DNA of 64,000 nt, from assembly GCA_963808725.1 (NCBI GenBank), contig CAWEGO010000002.1, positions 434,001 through 498,000 of the forward strand, in the 5' to 3' direction. This DNA comes from JAHFUA01 sp963808725. GTDB lineage: Bacteria; Acidobacteriota; Terriglobia; Terriglobales; Acidobacteriaceae. The notes below the pieces were generated by a model that was not told the DNA's origin, made no database searches, and saw only the letters and a list, made by a program, of their open reading frames with translations. The first letter of the stretch is position 1. Each line of letters begins with the position of its first letter. A program made the position numbers and the translations under genes. Shown here piece after piece: positions 17,751 through 26,573 of this stretch.

Positions 17751-18485
17751 ATGGTCGATATTCACTGCCACATCCTGCCGCAGGTTGATGACGGCGCGAG
17801 AAGCTGGGAAATTGCCACCGAGATGTGCCGCATGGCGGTGGCCGACGGCATCACCCATATCGTCGCCACGCCGCACGCCAACGAGGAGTACGCTTACCAT
17901 CGCGAAGAGCACGCCGCGCGCTTGCAGGAGCTTCAGAAAGCGGCGGGCGAGCGGCCGCTCCTGAGCCTGGGCTGCGATTTCCATTTCTCCTTCGACAACG
18001 TGCAGGACGCGCTCAAAACTCCCGAGCGCTACTCCATCAGCGGCACGCCGTACCTGCTGGTCGAGTTCAGCGACTTCGGCGTTTCCCGCTATATCAACGA
18101 CACCATCTACCGGCTGCGCGCGCAAGCCATCGTCCCCATCGTCACCCATCCTGAGCGCAACCGCATGCTGCAGACCCATCCCGAGCACGTGTTGAGCTTC
18201 GTCGAACAGGGTTGCGTGGTGCAGGTGACTGCGTCTTCGTTCACCGGCCGCTGGGGAAATGGCGCACGCAAGGCCGCGGAGTGGCTGCTGAAGCATGACG
18301 CGGTGCACGTGATCGCCACCGACGCGCACGACACCGAACACCGCCCGCCGGTGCTCTCCGCCGGCCGCGAAGCGGTGGCGAAGATCGCGGGACCGGATAT
18401 CGCTCGCGCACTGGTGGAGGACAATCCCGCGGCCATCGTGGCCGGCGAAGGGCTTCCCTATTTGCCGGCGCCGCTTTCGCGATAG
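17751..18485 (+). CDS. CpsB/YwqE-type PHP-domain tyrosine-protein phosphatase
   Basis: 244-residue PHP-superfamily metal-dependent phosphatase, the type that dephosphorylates bacterial tyrosine kinases controlling capsule or exopolysaccharide export. Metal ligands are visible in MVDIHCHILPQVDDGA (His5, His7, Asp13), ATPHAN, a VEFSD stretch, PIVTHPERN and the C-terminal VIATDAHD. No Wzc-like kinase is adjacent, so the partner must be elsewhere, or the protein may act on another substrate. Confidence 0.85.
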   Translation: MVDIHCHILPQVDDGARSWEIATEMCRMAVADGITHIVATPHANEEYAYHREEHAARLQELQKAAGERPLLSLGCDFHFSFDNVQDALKTPERYSISGTPYLLVEFSDFGVSRYINDTIYRLRAQAIVPIVTHPERNRMLQTHPEHVLSFVEQGCVVQVTASSFTGRWGNGARKAAEWLLKHDAVHVIATDAHDTEHRPPVLSAGREAVAKIAGPDIARALVEDNPAAIVAGEGLPYLPAPLSR

Positions 18486-18723
18486 CTAGAGCGCTGGACA
18501 TCTAGGTGTACCCACCACGCCCCTTGAAGGGGCCTCCGCCGAGGAAGTCTTCTCCATTGGCTGAGATGTCATTCTTCCGCGGAGCGAAGCGAAGCGGGAG
18601 AATCTGTCGCATTCGTCACACGCCGCCGATGTCGTCTGGAGAAACGACATCGTTAGATCCTCCGCTCGGCTTTGCCTCGCCGAAGGATGACCCTGTCCTC
18701 GGATGGGACTTTCCCGCCCCAGC
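18486..18723. repeat. Intergenic dispersed palindromes between convergent genes
   Basis: No gene. It contains GCCCC-TTGAA-GGGGC near 18515, a perfect 9-bp hairpin at 18627-18652 (CGATGTCGT/ACGACATCG), and an ATCCT..TCGGC/GCCGA..AGGAT palindrome at about 18657-18690. The arrangement suggests REP-like elements that may also end both convergent transcripts. Confidence 0.5.
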
Positions 18724-20271
18724 CTACGCCGCGAACTCTTCGTTCATTTCCCGGCGCCCCTGCGGGCGTGCCGCGGAGAGGTGTCCGTCGCGGTCGGAAA
18801 CTTCCGCGATGGTCGCCAATAGCGACGCCAGTTCGCGGCTCAGCGCGTGCGACGGATAGCGCCAAGTCCAATTCCCGTCCGGACGGCTGGGAACGTTCAT
18901 GCGCGCTTCGCTGCCCAGTCCCAGCACGTCCTGCAGCGGCACCACGCACAAGTCGGCGATGGAAGCCTGGGCCGCGCGGATGAACGCCCAGTTCATCCCC
19001 TCGGGATCGTGGCCCAGATAGGCCGAGGCGTGACACCGTTCTTGCTCGCTGGCGTGCTGCCACCAGCCCAGGGTGGTGTCGTTGTCGTGGGTGCCGGTAT
19101 AGACCACGGTATCGCGCTCGAACTGGTGCGGCAGGTAGATGTGCGCTCCGCGATTGCCGAAGCCGAACTGCAACACCCTCATGCCGGGAAGTCCGAGGCG
19201 CTGCCGCAGCGCGCGGACTTCCTCCGTGATCAGGCCCAGGTCTTCCGCGATGATGGGCAGCTTGCCGAGAGCCTGGCGCAGGGCGTGGAAGAGATCGTCG
19301 CGCGGTCCCTCCACCCAGCGCCCGCGCATCGCCGTGGGTTCAGCGGCTGGAATCTCCCAGTAGTGCTGGAAGCCGAGAAAGTGGTCCAGGCGCACGATGT
19401 CGCAGGTGGCGAGCGCCGCGCGCATGCGCTCGATCCACCAATTATAGCCACGGCTCCGCAGCACGTCCCAGCGGTAGAGCGGATTTCCCCAACGCTGGCC
19501 GGTCTCGCTGAAGGCGTCCGGGGGGACGCCCGCCACCACGTAGGGCTCGAGCTCGTCGTCCAGATGGAAGAGGTCGGGATGGGTCCAGACGTCGGCGCTG
19601 TCATAGCTGACGAAGATGGCCACATCCCCGATGATCTTGATTCCCAGTTCGCCACAGCGCCGGTGCAAAGCGCGCCACTGCTCGCAGAAGGCGAACTGGA
19701 TCACGCGCACCACGTCCAGTTCCCGCGCCAGGCCGCGGCGCGCGTTTTGCAGGGCCTCGGGCTGGCGGCGCGCCAGATCCCGCGGCCAGCAGTTCCAGTT
19801 CTCGCTGCGGTAAAGCTGGCGCAGGACGTTGAAGAGGGCAAAGTCGTCCAGCCAGCCGGCGTTTTCCTGGCAGAAGCGGTGGAAGCGTTCGTGCTCCTGC
19901 GGGCGCGACTGCACCAGAAAGTTCCAGGCAGCTTCGCGCAGCAGCGGCAGCTTGGCCGCCCGCACCTGGTCGTAGTCGATGGAGCAAACGGCGTCAGGCA
20001 GCGACTCCACTCGCTCCGGTTCAATCCATCCCCGATCCGCCAGCCGCTGCAGGCTGACTAGCAGAGGGTTGCCGGCAAAAGCGCAGGTCGCGGAGTAAGG
20101 AGAATTCCCTTTCCCCGGAGGCCCCAGCGGCAACACCTGCCACAGACCTTGCCGGGCGGCGGCAAGGAACTCCACGAAATCGTAGGCGGCGGGGCCGAGG
20201 TCGCCGATGCCGCCACGCGAGGGCAGCGACGTGGGATGCAGCAGGATGCCGGAAGCGCGTTCGAAAGACAT
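18724..20271 (-). CDS. malQ: 4-alpha-glucanotransferase (amylomaltase)
   Basis: GH77 enzyme that transfers alpha-1,4-glucan segments between maltodextrins, acting in the cytoplasm in glycogen and maltose metabolism. 515 residues, of typical length. It begins with the family signature RASGILLHPTSLPSRGGIGD. GDVAIFVSYDSADVW, VRLDHFLGFQHYWEIPA (nucleophile Asp), IIAEDLGLI (general acid Glu) and YTGTHDNDTTLGW are all present. glgC lies 3.4 kb away on the same strand. Confidence 0.95.
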   Translation of the reverse strand: MSFERASGILLHPTSLPSRGGIGDLGPAAYDFVEFLAAARQGLWQVLPLGPPGKGNSPYSATCAFAGNPLLVSLQRLADRGWIEPERVESLPDAVCSIDYDQVRAAKLPLLREAAWNFLVQSRPQEHERFHRFCQENAGWLDDFALFNVLRQLYRSENWNCWPRDLARRQPEALQNARRGLARELDVVRVIQFAFCEQWRALHRRCGELGIKIIGDVAIFVSYDSADVWTHPDLFHLDDELEPYVVAGVPPDAFSETGQRWGNPLYRWDVLRSRGYNWWIERMRAALATCDIVRLDHFLGFQHYWEIPAAEPTAMRGRWVEGPRDDLFHALRQALGKLPIIAEDLGLITEEVRALRQRLGLPGMRVLQFGFGNRGAHIYLPHQFERDTVVYTGTHDNDTTLGWWQHASEQERCHASAYLGHDPEGMNWAFIRAAQASIADLCVVPLQDVLGLGSEARMNVPSRPDGNWTWRYPSHALSRELASLLATIAEVSDRDGHLSAARPQGRREMNEEFAA

Positions 20272-20358
20272 CAGTAATCAGCAGCGCGCCTGCCACGGTC
20301 CCAAAGCAGGCAGTTGATGAATGGTGAGTGGGTTCCTGGTTGCCGGCGGTTTGGCTGT

Positions 20359-22323
20359 TCACCCTCCGAAGCGGGGATTCATCAGCTTGTCTCGTTCCTC
20401 TTTGTTGTAGCGGATTTTGCCTTGCTTTTCCATCTCCGCCCGCAGGTTGGTGGCGAAATTCTCCAGCACTTCTTGCCGTCGCTTTTGCAACAGGCTCTCG
20501 CGGATACGGTCCTTCGACGCCGCGAGCTCGTCCGGACTGGGCTCCTGGCGCTCCGTCACCGCAAACACCACCCCGCTGCGCCCGGTATTGATGGGCGCAC
20601 TGATCTCGCCGGGCTTCATATTGAAGGCCACCTCGGCCTGGCCGGACATGGCTCCGATATCCGGGACCTGGCTGTTGCGCGTGACCAGTTCGCTGGTCTT
20701 GATGGTCGCGCCCACCTCCTGGGCTGCTTTCTTCAGGTCACGGGAGGCGCGGGCGCGGTCGGAAAGCTCCCGGGTCTGCTTCTGCAGCAACCCAGTCGCC
20801 CGCTGCTGTTTGAAATCGCTCTCGACTTGTGCCCGCACTTCATCGAAGGTTGGCTTTTGCGGCGGTTTGACCTCAGTCACCTGAAACACGATGCGGCCCT
20901 GGGGAATTGTAGTCATCTCCGGTGGGTCTTTGACGCGAGCGCCAAACACCGCATCCATGAACTCGGGTGAGGCGCCGACGCCGGGCAACACACTGGTGCG
21001 GCTGAACAGGTCGCTGTGCACGACTACCAGGCCGTACTTGGCGGCCGCGGCATCCAGGCCGGAAGTGCGGGCAAGGGTTCGGACATCGTTGGCCAGCGTC
21101 TCGGTGGCGCGCGCTGCCTTCTCTTGGCGCAGCATCGGCTCGATGGTCGCCTTCACCTCATCCAGGCTTTGCACGTGGGCGGTTCGTTTGTCTTCCACAC
21201 GCACAATGTTGAAACCGAGCGCGCTGCGCAGGACATCGCTGGTCTGGCCCTTGTTGAGCGCGAAGATCTGGTCTTCGATGTCGGGGATGCGTCCCCGCCC
21301 GATCCAGCCCAATTCGCCGCCGTCCGCCTTGCTAGGATCGTCGGACTCTTTTTTGGCAAGGTCGGCGAAATTGGCCCCGGCTTTGAGCTGCTTGAGAATC
21401 TCCTCCGCCTTCTGCCGGGCAGCGTCCACAGCCTTGGGATCGACTTTACCGTCCGCGCCAGGAGGCGGCATGCGCACCTGGATGAGCCTCAGGTTCACCT
21501 CCTCGGGGACGCGGTAGTCGTCGCGATGCTGGTTGTAGTAGCGCTGCAGGTCCTCGCGCGTCACCTGGACCTGCTCGGAGACCTTGGCGCTGTCGATCAC
21601 AATGTAATTCGCCTTGCGCTTCTCCGGAATGGCGTTGGCGTAATGCGCCTGGCTCATGTCGAAAAACGCTTTCAGCTCGGCCTCATTAGGATGGATCTCG
21701 CTCATCACCTTGTCGAGGGAAAGCACGGCGTACTCGAGCTTAACCTTGGTGTTGTCGCGCCGGAATTCCTGCGCGATGTCGGAATCGGAAACGCCGACGC
21801 CGCCCTCGATCAGGCCCTGCAGCTTGCGCAGCAGAAGGTCGTCCTTCATCTCCTGCTCAAACTGGGCCACACCCATATTGAATTGTTGCAGGACGAACTG
21901 CTCGTAGCGTTCCTGTCCGATGAAATTGCCGCCGGGGAACAATTCCGCTCCCAGAGGGCCAGTGCGCAACTCCTCGCGCAATTCGTCGTCGGTGACGCGC
22001 AGCCCCATGCGGGAAGCCTCCATCAGCATGGCCGCGCGCGTCACCAACTGCTGCGCCACCTGGCCGCTGATGAAGGGCAGCAGCGACGCCGGATATCCCG
22101 CCTGGCGCACCGCCATCTGCGCCCGCTGGCGGACGTCCTGCATGGTGACTTCCTGGTCGCCCACCTTGGCGAAGTCCCCCTGCGCCGCCCCGCCGAAACC
22201 GAAGGCGCTGCCCAGGGTTCCGCCGGGGATGAGCGTGATCACCATGGTGGCGCTGATCAATACCAATAGACCGCCGAGCAGATACTTCTTCAGCGGCCCA
22301 GGCCTTTGCAAGAATCGAATCAT
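20359..22323 (-). CDS. ppiD: PpiD-like periplasmic peptidyl-prolyl isomerase
   Basis: 654-residue membrane-anchored chaperone for exported proteins near the SecYEG exit. One N-terminal transmembrane helix (LLGGLLVLISATMVITLIP), a SurA_N-like chaperone region (about 50-220), a parvulin domain (VNLRLIQVRMPPPG, GGELGWIGRGRIPDIEDQIF) and a long C-terminal chaperone part. This is the PpiD layout. I start at ATG 22323 (MIRFLQRPG) because it places the helix at the N-terminus; an upstream in-frame ATG at 22446 would add 41 unlikely residues and overlap the divergent gene. Confidence 0.88.
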   Translation of the reverse strand: MIRFLQRPGPLKKYLLGGLLVLISATMVITLIPGGTLGSAFGFGGAAQGDFAKVGDQEVTMQDVRQRAQMAVRQAGYPASLLPFISGQVAQQLVTRAAMLMEASRMGLRVTDDELREELRTGPLGAELFPGGNFIGQERYEQFVLQQFNMGVAQFEQEMKDDLLLRKLQGLIEGGVGVSDSDIAQEFRRDNTKVKLEYAVLSLDKVMSEIHPNEAELKAFFDMSQAHYANAIPEKRKANYIVIDSAKVSEQVQVTREDLQRYYNQHRDDYRVPEEVNLRLIQVRMPPPGADGKVDPKAVDAARQKAEEILKQLKAGANFADLAKKESDDPSKADGGELGWIGRGRIPDIEDQIFALNKGQTSDVLRSALGFNIVRVEDKRTAHVQSLDEVKATIEPMLRQEKAARATETLANDVRTLARTSGLDAAAAKYGLVVVHSDLFSRTSVLPGVGASPEFMDAVFGARVKDPPEMTTIPQGRIVFQVTEVKPPQKPTFDEVRAQVESDFKQQRATGLLQKQTRELSDRARASRDLKKAAQEVGATIKTSELVTRNSQVPDIGAMSGQAEVAFNMKPGEISAPINTGRSGVVFAVTERQEPSPDELAASKDRIRESLLQKRRQEVLENFATNLRAEMEKQGKIRYNKEERDKLMNPRFGG

Positions 22324-22445
22324 TGGTTGGATACCCCGAACGTCGTTCGCAAGAAATCTATTATAAAACAGCGAGGCTTCCCGCCCTGGACAGAGATCGC
22401 ACGGAGGCTTAGACTCGCTTGCCGCACCCTGCATCACCGCGCACA

Positions 22446-22991
22446 ATGAGATGGATCAGGATTTTCTCCGGCATCATGTTGCTGCTCGCGGCCGTGGCCT
22501 GGCCGCAGCAGCAGCAAGGAGCGAGCGCCATGTCCTTCACGCTGAGCTCAACCGCCTTCCCGCCGGGAGGCGAGATTCCCAGCAAGTACACCTGCTCCGG
22601 CGCGGACGTTTCCCCTGTGCTGAAATGGAACGATCCCCCGGCCGGAACCCAGAGCTTCGCCCTGATCGCCGATGATCCCGACGCGCCCGCCGGCACCTGG
22701 GTGCATTGGGTCGCCTATGACCTTCCCGCCAGCGCCCGCCAGCTTCCCGAAGGAGTGCCGAAAGCGGAGGCGATCGCGGGCGGCGGCGTCCAGGGGCAGA
22801 ACGATTTCCGCAAAACGGGATACGGCGGCCCCTGCCCACCGCCCGGCAAGCCTCATCGTTACTACTTCAAGCTGTACGCCCTCGATCGCAAGCTCAACCT
22901 TAAACCAGGGGCGACGAAGAAGGTGGTCGAGTCGGCGATGGAAGGGCACATCCTCGCGCAGGCGGAAGTGCTGGGCCGTTTCCAGCGCTAA
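22446..22991 (+). CDS. YbhB/YbcL family Raf-kinase-inhibitor-like protein, exported
   Basis: 181 residues with a signal peptide (RIFSGIMLLLAAVAW). The mature domain has the bacterial PEBP signatures: YTCSGADVSPVLKW, FALIADDPDAPAGTWVHWV, the GYGGPCPPPGKPHRYYFKLY anion-binding loop and EGHILAQAEVLG. The biochemical role of this family in bacteria is not settled. Start at ATG 22446; another in-frame ATG at 22419 would precede the signal peptide with extra residues. Divergent from ppiD. Confidence 0.88.
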   Translation: MRWIRIFSGIMLLLAAVAWPQQQQGASAMSFTLSSTAFPPGGEIPSKYTCSGADVSPVLKWNDPPAGTQSFALIADDPDAPAGTWVHWVAYDLPASARQLPEGVPKAEAIAGGGVQGQNDFRKTGYGGPCPPPGKPHRYYFKLYALDRKLNLKPGATKKVVESAMEGHILAQAEVLGRFQR

Positions 22992-23030
22992 TTAATCAAG
23001 GGAACGTCCTCGCTACAGACGGCCAGAAGA

Positions 23031-23062
23031 TACCATATTCGATGCTGGTATTGAGTATGGTA
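23031..23062. promoter_or_regulatory. Probable VapBC operator palindrome
   Basis: Inverted repeat TACCATATTC (23031-23040) and GAGTATGGTA (23053-23062): nine of ten positions match, with a 12-base gap and half-site centres about 22 bp (two helical turns) apart. It lies 12 bases before the vapB start. Spaced inverted repeats at this position are typical binding sites for autoregulating VapBC complexes. Confidence 0.6.
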
Positions 23063-23074
23063 AGATTGAGAATC

Positions 23075-23278
23075 ATGAACACAGCACGTAAGATCACGGT
23101 AGAGGTACCGCAGGGGCTTCTCGAAAAGGCGCAACGGGCCAGCGGTACCGGCATTACCCAGACCGTCCGCACCGGGTTGCAGCTGGTGGCGGCATCGCGA
23201 ACTTACGCTCGCCTGCGCCAGCTCCGGGGCAAGGTTCGGTTCACGCGTACCTGGGTCGAGCTGAAGGCCGACCGATGA
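23075..23278 (+). CDS. vapB: VapB-family antitoxin
   Basis: 67-residue protein. The N-terminal ARKITVEVPQGLLEKAQ resembles a ribbon-helix-helix DNA-binding strand and helix, and the C-terminal region (LRGKVRFTRTWVELKADR) is the likely toxin-binding tail. It overlaps the PIN-domain toxin gene by four bases, the normal coupling of type II toxin-antitoxin pairs. The ATG at 23075 puts the beta-strand at the N-terminus; an ORF starting at 23042 would run through the operator palindrome. Confidence 0.8.
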   Translation: MNTARKITVEVPQGLLEKAQRASGTGITQTVRTGLQLVAASRTYARLRQLRGKVRFTRTWVELKADR

Positions 23279-23667
23279 TCGCGGCCGACACGAGCACATG
23301 GGTTGCCTTTCTAGAAGGCGGCCCAGGCGAGGATGCACAGCTGCTGGATCGGGCGCTTGGAGACCGGCAAGTGCTCATGGTGCCGGTTGTGCTCACCGAG
23401 CTGTTGAGCGATCCCAAGCTTCCTTCTGGCGTTGCTGAAACCCTCTTAGACGTACCTCTGATCGAAATTGGGCCCGGCTATTGGCAGCGGGCAGGAGCCT
23501 TGCGGGCGAAGGCACTGGCCAAGCGCCGCAAGGCGCGCCTCGGCGACGCGCTGATCGCCCAGAGCTGCATGGACCAAGGTATCCCCCTCCTCACGCGAGA
23601 CCGGGACTTCCGAGGGTTCGCCGAAGCTGCGGGCCTCGATCTTGTGCTTGGATTCGGAACGGACTGA
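23275..23667 (+). CDS. vapC: VapC-family PIN-domain ribonuclease toxin
   Basis: 130-residue PIN-domain endoribonuclease. The conserved acidic active-site residues are Asp5 (AADTSTW), Glu42 (LTELL), Asp91 (RLGDALIA) and Asp109/Asp111 (LLTRDRDF), all present, so the toxin looks catalytically intact. It overlaps vapB by ATGA. Family toxins cut tRNA or rRNA; the target here is unknown. It ends six bases before the convergent glgC stop. Confidence 0.88.
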   Translation: MIAADTSTWVAFLEGGPGEDAQLLDRALGDRQVLMVPVVLTELLSDPKLPSGVAETLLDVPLIEIGPGYWQRAGALRAKALAKRRKARLGDALIAQSCMDQGIPLLTRDRDFRGFAEAAGLDLVLGFGTD

Positions 23668-23673
23668 TCCGTC

Positions 23674-24924
23674 CTACTCCGCCGTGAAGTAGTCCACCGT
23701 CACCGGGCTCTCGAACAGGGAATAGTCGCGGGTGACGACGGTGATGCCGCTGTCGGTGACGAAGTAGCGTTCCTTGTCGGCTTCAGGGTCGAAGCCGATG
23801 ACGGTGCCTTCGGGGATGTGCACGTCGCGGTCGACGATGGCGCGGCGGATGCGGCAGTGCCGTCCCACGTTGACGTGGGAGAAGATGATGGAGGCTTCCA
23901 CGTCGGTATAGGAATTGATGCGCACGTCGGGGGAGAGAATGCTGTTGCGCACCATGCCGCCGGAGATGATGCAGCCGGCGGAAACAATCGAATCGATGGC
24001 CATGCCCATGCGCCCGGGCTCGCCGAAGACGAACTTGGCCGGGGGATACTGCCGCTGGAAGGTACGGATAGGCCAAGCCTTGTCATAGAGGTTGAACACG
24101 GGCGAAACCGCCACCAGGTCCATGTTGGCCTCGTAGAGAGACTCCAGCGTTCCCACGTCGCGCCAGTAGAGCGCTTCTTTCTTGTTTTCGTCCACGAAGT
24201 TGAAGGAGTACACGCGGTACTCGGCGGCCATGCGCGGCAGGATGTCCTTGCCGAAATCGTGGGAGGAGTTGGAGTCCTCGGCGTCCTTGAGCAGCACTGG
24301 GATGAGCACGTCGGTGTTGAACAGGTACACCCCCATGGAAGCCGAGACCAGGCGCGGGTTGTAGGGCGAGCGAAGAGCGGTGCGCTCGGGCTTCTCCTCA
24401 AAGCCGACGATGCGGCCCTGGCGGTCGACATCCACCACCCCGAAGCGATAGGTCTCGCTGGGCTCGATGAGGATGGTGGCCAGGGTGACGTCGGCCTTGG
24501 AAGCCACGTGCTGGTCGAGCATCAGGCCGTAGTTCATCTTGTAGATGTGGTCACCGGAAAGGATGAGCACGTACTTCGGCTGCTCGCTGCCGATGGAGTA
24601 GATGTTCTGATACACGGCGTCGGCGGTGCCCAAGTACCAGTTTTCGCTCACCCGCTTCATGGGCGGCAGAATCTCCACGAACTCGCCCAGGTCGCGGGCC
24701 ACGATGTTCCAGCCCTCGCGAATGTGGCGGTTCAGCGACAAGGCCTTGTACTGGGTGAGGATGTAGACGTGGCGCAGGTCGGAGTTGATGCAGTTCGAGA
24801 GCGTGATGTCGATGATGCGGTAATTGCCGCCGAAGGTGACCGCCGGCTTGGCGCGGTCGCGCGTCAGGGGATACAAGCGCTCCCCCGCGCCCCCCGCCAG
24901 CAGGACTCCCAGCGTGTCTTTCAT
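23674..24924 (-). CDS. glgC: Glucose-1-phosphate adenylyltransferase
   Basis: Makes ADP-glucose from glucose-1-phosphate and ATP, the committed step of glycogen synthesis. 416 residues of typical length. The N-terminal pyrophosphorylase signature GVLLAGGAGERLYPLTRDRAKPA is complete, followed by RIIDITLSNCINS, YVLILSGDHIYKMNYG and VGFEEKP. The C-terminal left-handed beta-helix carries hexapeptide-like repeats (SIVSAGCIISGGMVRNSIL). It pairs metabolically with malQ on the same strand. Confidence 0.96.
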   Translation of the reverse strand: MKDTLGVLLAGGAGERLYPLTRDRAKPAVTFGGNYRIIDITLSNCINSDLRHVYILTQYKALSLNRHIREGWNIVARDLGEFVEILPPMKRVSENWYLGTADAVYQNIYSIGSEQPKYVLILSGDHIYKMNYGLMLDQHVASKADVTLATILIEPSETYRFGVVDVDRQGRIVGFEEKPERTALRSPYNPRLVSASMGVYLFNTDVLIPVLLKDAEDSNSSHDFGKDILPRMAAEYRVYSFNFVDENKKEALYWRDVGTLESLYEANMDLVAVSPVFNLYDKAWPIRTFQRQYPPAKFVFGEPGRMGMAIDSIVSAGCIISGGMVRNSILSPDVRINSYTDVEASIIFSHVNVGRHCRIRRAIVDRDVHIPEGTVIGFDPEADKERYFVTDSGITVVTRDYSLFESPVTVDYFTAE

Positions 24925-24998
24925 CGCCTTTGGTCACAACGCCGCCTTGGGCGGCGAGCAAAAGATGGTAGCAGAAATGAGGAGGACCGCGTACCACG

Positions 24999-25274
24999 TC
25001 ACCGATCGATGCTGATCTTGAGCGACTTCAGAAACTTCTGGTCCTGGGCGTTGATCTTGAATTCGACCTCGGTCTTGTGTGAGGCGGAGGCCGGCTTGGC
25101 GCTCTCATCATCGTCGCGGCGGTTGAAACCGATGGTGGCTTCCAGCACCAGGAAAACATCGTAGCCGCCGGCCTTGATCTTGGAGATGACCTCCGCGATC
25201 TGGTCGGATTCGGACAGGGATTCGTTGATGGCCCCGCCGAGTTCCTTCATGAGTTGCTTCAGTTTGTCGTCCAC
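24999..25274 (-). CDS. Conserved-looking hypothetical protein
   Basis: 91 residues, charged and without membrane segments or signal peptide. The N-terminal half is helical and acidic (KLKQLMKELGGAINESLSES, QIAEVISKIKAGGYDVFLVL); the C-terminal half is charged (EVEFKINAQDQKFLKSLKIS). No family is recognised. It stands alone, 74 bases upstream of the glgC start on the same strand; co-transcription is possible. Confidence 0.6.
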   Translation of the reverse strand: MDDKLKQLMKELGGAINESLSESDQIAEVISKIKAGGYDVFLVLEATIGFNRRDDDESAKPASASHKTEVEFKINAQDQKFLKSLKISIDR

Positions 25275-25393
25275 GGACCCTCCCCCTTTGCCGGCGACTC
25301 GCGCTGGGCCGAGACTATCACTTTCCCCGAAAATTGTTTAGATGCACGGAGAGGGCGCTAGTGTCTTAAATCCGCCTTGCTCTGATCGGCAGT

Positions 25394-26050
25394 CTATTTC
25401 AGTGCAACCACGGCCCCGACAACTCCCATACCAATAGCGACGATGAGTGGCAAAACCCGCGACAATCGCCCAACACTTCCCCTAAGCTCGGAAACATCCT
25501 TCGCTAGGGCGCTTAGGGTTTTTGTCACTTGACCGAGCGTCATGCCTTCCGTATTGACGAGCTCCTGGATGTCTTGTGCGCTGAGTCCGGTCTGCCCTTG
25601 GTGTGGGCCTGAGTACGGCTTCGCTACCGGATGGCTTAAACGAAAGAATTGCACCGTCAGGAATGGAGCTTCATATGGCAACGCTGTTGATTTCGGGGCC
25701 AGGTTAATCATGCGGACGATAATGATACCCTTGAAGCCCGGGTCAATCTGTGGACCGGAAAGCATGAGAAGACCATGGCGAGCGTATTCAGAACCGAGAC
25801 CAAGCTGTCCAGCCGTCTTATTGTCCAGTTCGATGCGTTCACGTGATTCGAGGACAGCGAATTCCCCAGCCTCGATGATGAGAACGCCCTTTTCGGTTAG
25901 ATTGAGCTTCTCCTTCGCTGAACTGGCGAAGGCCCAGTTTCCGACCCGAACATCGTAGCTGGCCGGTTCTACTCTGTCGGGATCGAAGGGGTCGAGAACG
26001 ATCTCTCCGTTTTGAACGGCGGCTTGAATCTGCACATCCGTCATCATCAT
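25394..26050 (-). CDS. dCTP deaminase/dUTPase-fold protein with C-terminal membrane anchor
   Basis: 218 residues. Residues 1-140 match the dCTP deaminase fold: EPASYDVRVGN near 29-38, LGSEYARHGL at 85-94 (Ser87 and Arg91 at the positions of the catalytic Ser and Arg) and QIDPGFKGII at 101-110. The position of the catalytic Glu of the family (Glu138 in E. coli Dcd) is Arg113 here, so deamination is unlikely. A coiled-coil-like stretch (about 168-198) leads to a hydrophobic helix at the very C-terminus (VLPLIVAIGMGVVGAVVAL). A nucleotide-binding or sensing role at the membrane is possible; the function is unknown. Confidence 0.7.
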   Translation of the reverse strand: MMMTDVQIQAAVQNGEIVLDPFDPDRVEPASYDVRVGNWAFASSAKEKLNLTEKGVLIIEAGEFAVLESRERIELDNKTAGQLGLGSEYARHGLLMLSGPQIDPGFKGIIIVRMINLAPKSTALPYEAPFLTVQFFRLSHPVAKPYSGPHQGQTGLSAQDIQELVNTEGMTLGQVTKTLSALAKDVSELRGSVGRLSRVLPLIVAIGMGVVGAVVALK

Positions 26051-26204
26051 GCATTTAATTGTTCTTTGTTATCAGTGGTTTGTCAAACGTTCCCATCACG
26101 ACTTGACGTGACAGGGAACACGATTCATTAACGCACATTTCGGACACTCGCGAGAAGAAGGCAGGAAGTAGGGAGTAGGCGGTAGGGCGGCTATAATCGC
26201 CGGT

Positions 26205-26552
26205 ATGGCCGAGATGTCCAACTCGCGGCGGAGGGGCTTCCGTTGGGGGTGGTGGGGGGCGGCGGCCACCCACGTCGGCGGCAACATGGTCCGGAAAAGC
26301 CGGACCGTGAACGCCCTGGCGTCGGCGGCGCAGGTGGCGCTGCGCTCCCTCAGCAAAGTTGGCCACCTGCTCTGGCTGGAAGTAACCGGCCTGTTTTTCG
26401 TGGCGTTCGCCGTAATCGGGGGGCTGGCCACCTGGCACGATTATTACAGGCACAAGATGCTTTCCGTCCGCGTGGGGGCCGCGATATGCTTTATGGTCGT
26501 TTTCGCCTGGTTCGGCCTGACTTCGTTGTGGCGGGCGCGGCGCAAAGTCTGA
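26205..26552 (+). CDS. Hypothetical membrane protein
   Basis: 115 residues with a basic N-terminus and two hydrophobic helices (LEVTGLFFVAFAVIGGLATW and VRVGAAICFMVVFAWFGLTS). It ends 21 bases before the methylmalonyl-CoA mutase start and is probably co-transcribed with it. A perfect TATAAT (26192-26197) lies only seven bases before the ATG, so transcription may begin almost at the start codon, although no good -35 box is seen. No family is recognised. Confidence 0.6.
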   Translation: MAEMSNSRRRGFRWGWWGAAATHVGGNMVRKSRTVNALASAAQVALRSLSKVGHLLWLEVTGLFFVAFAVIGGLATWHDYYRHKMLSVRVGAAICFMVVFAWFGLTSLWRARRKV

Positions 26553-26573
26553 TCCTTCCGGAAGGCAGCGCTC

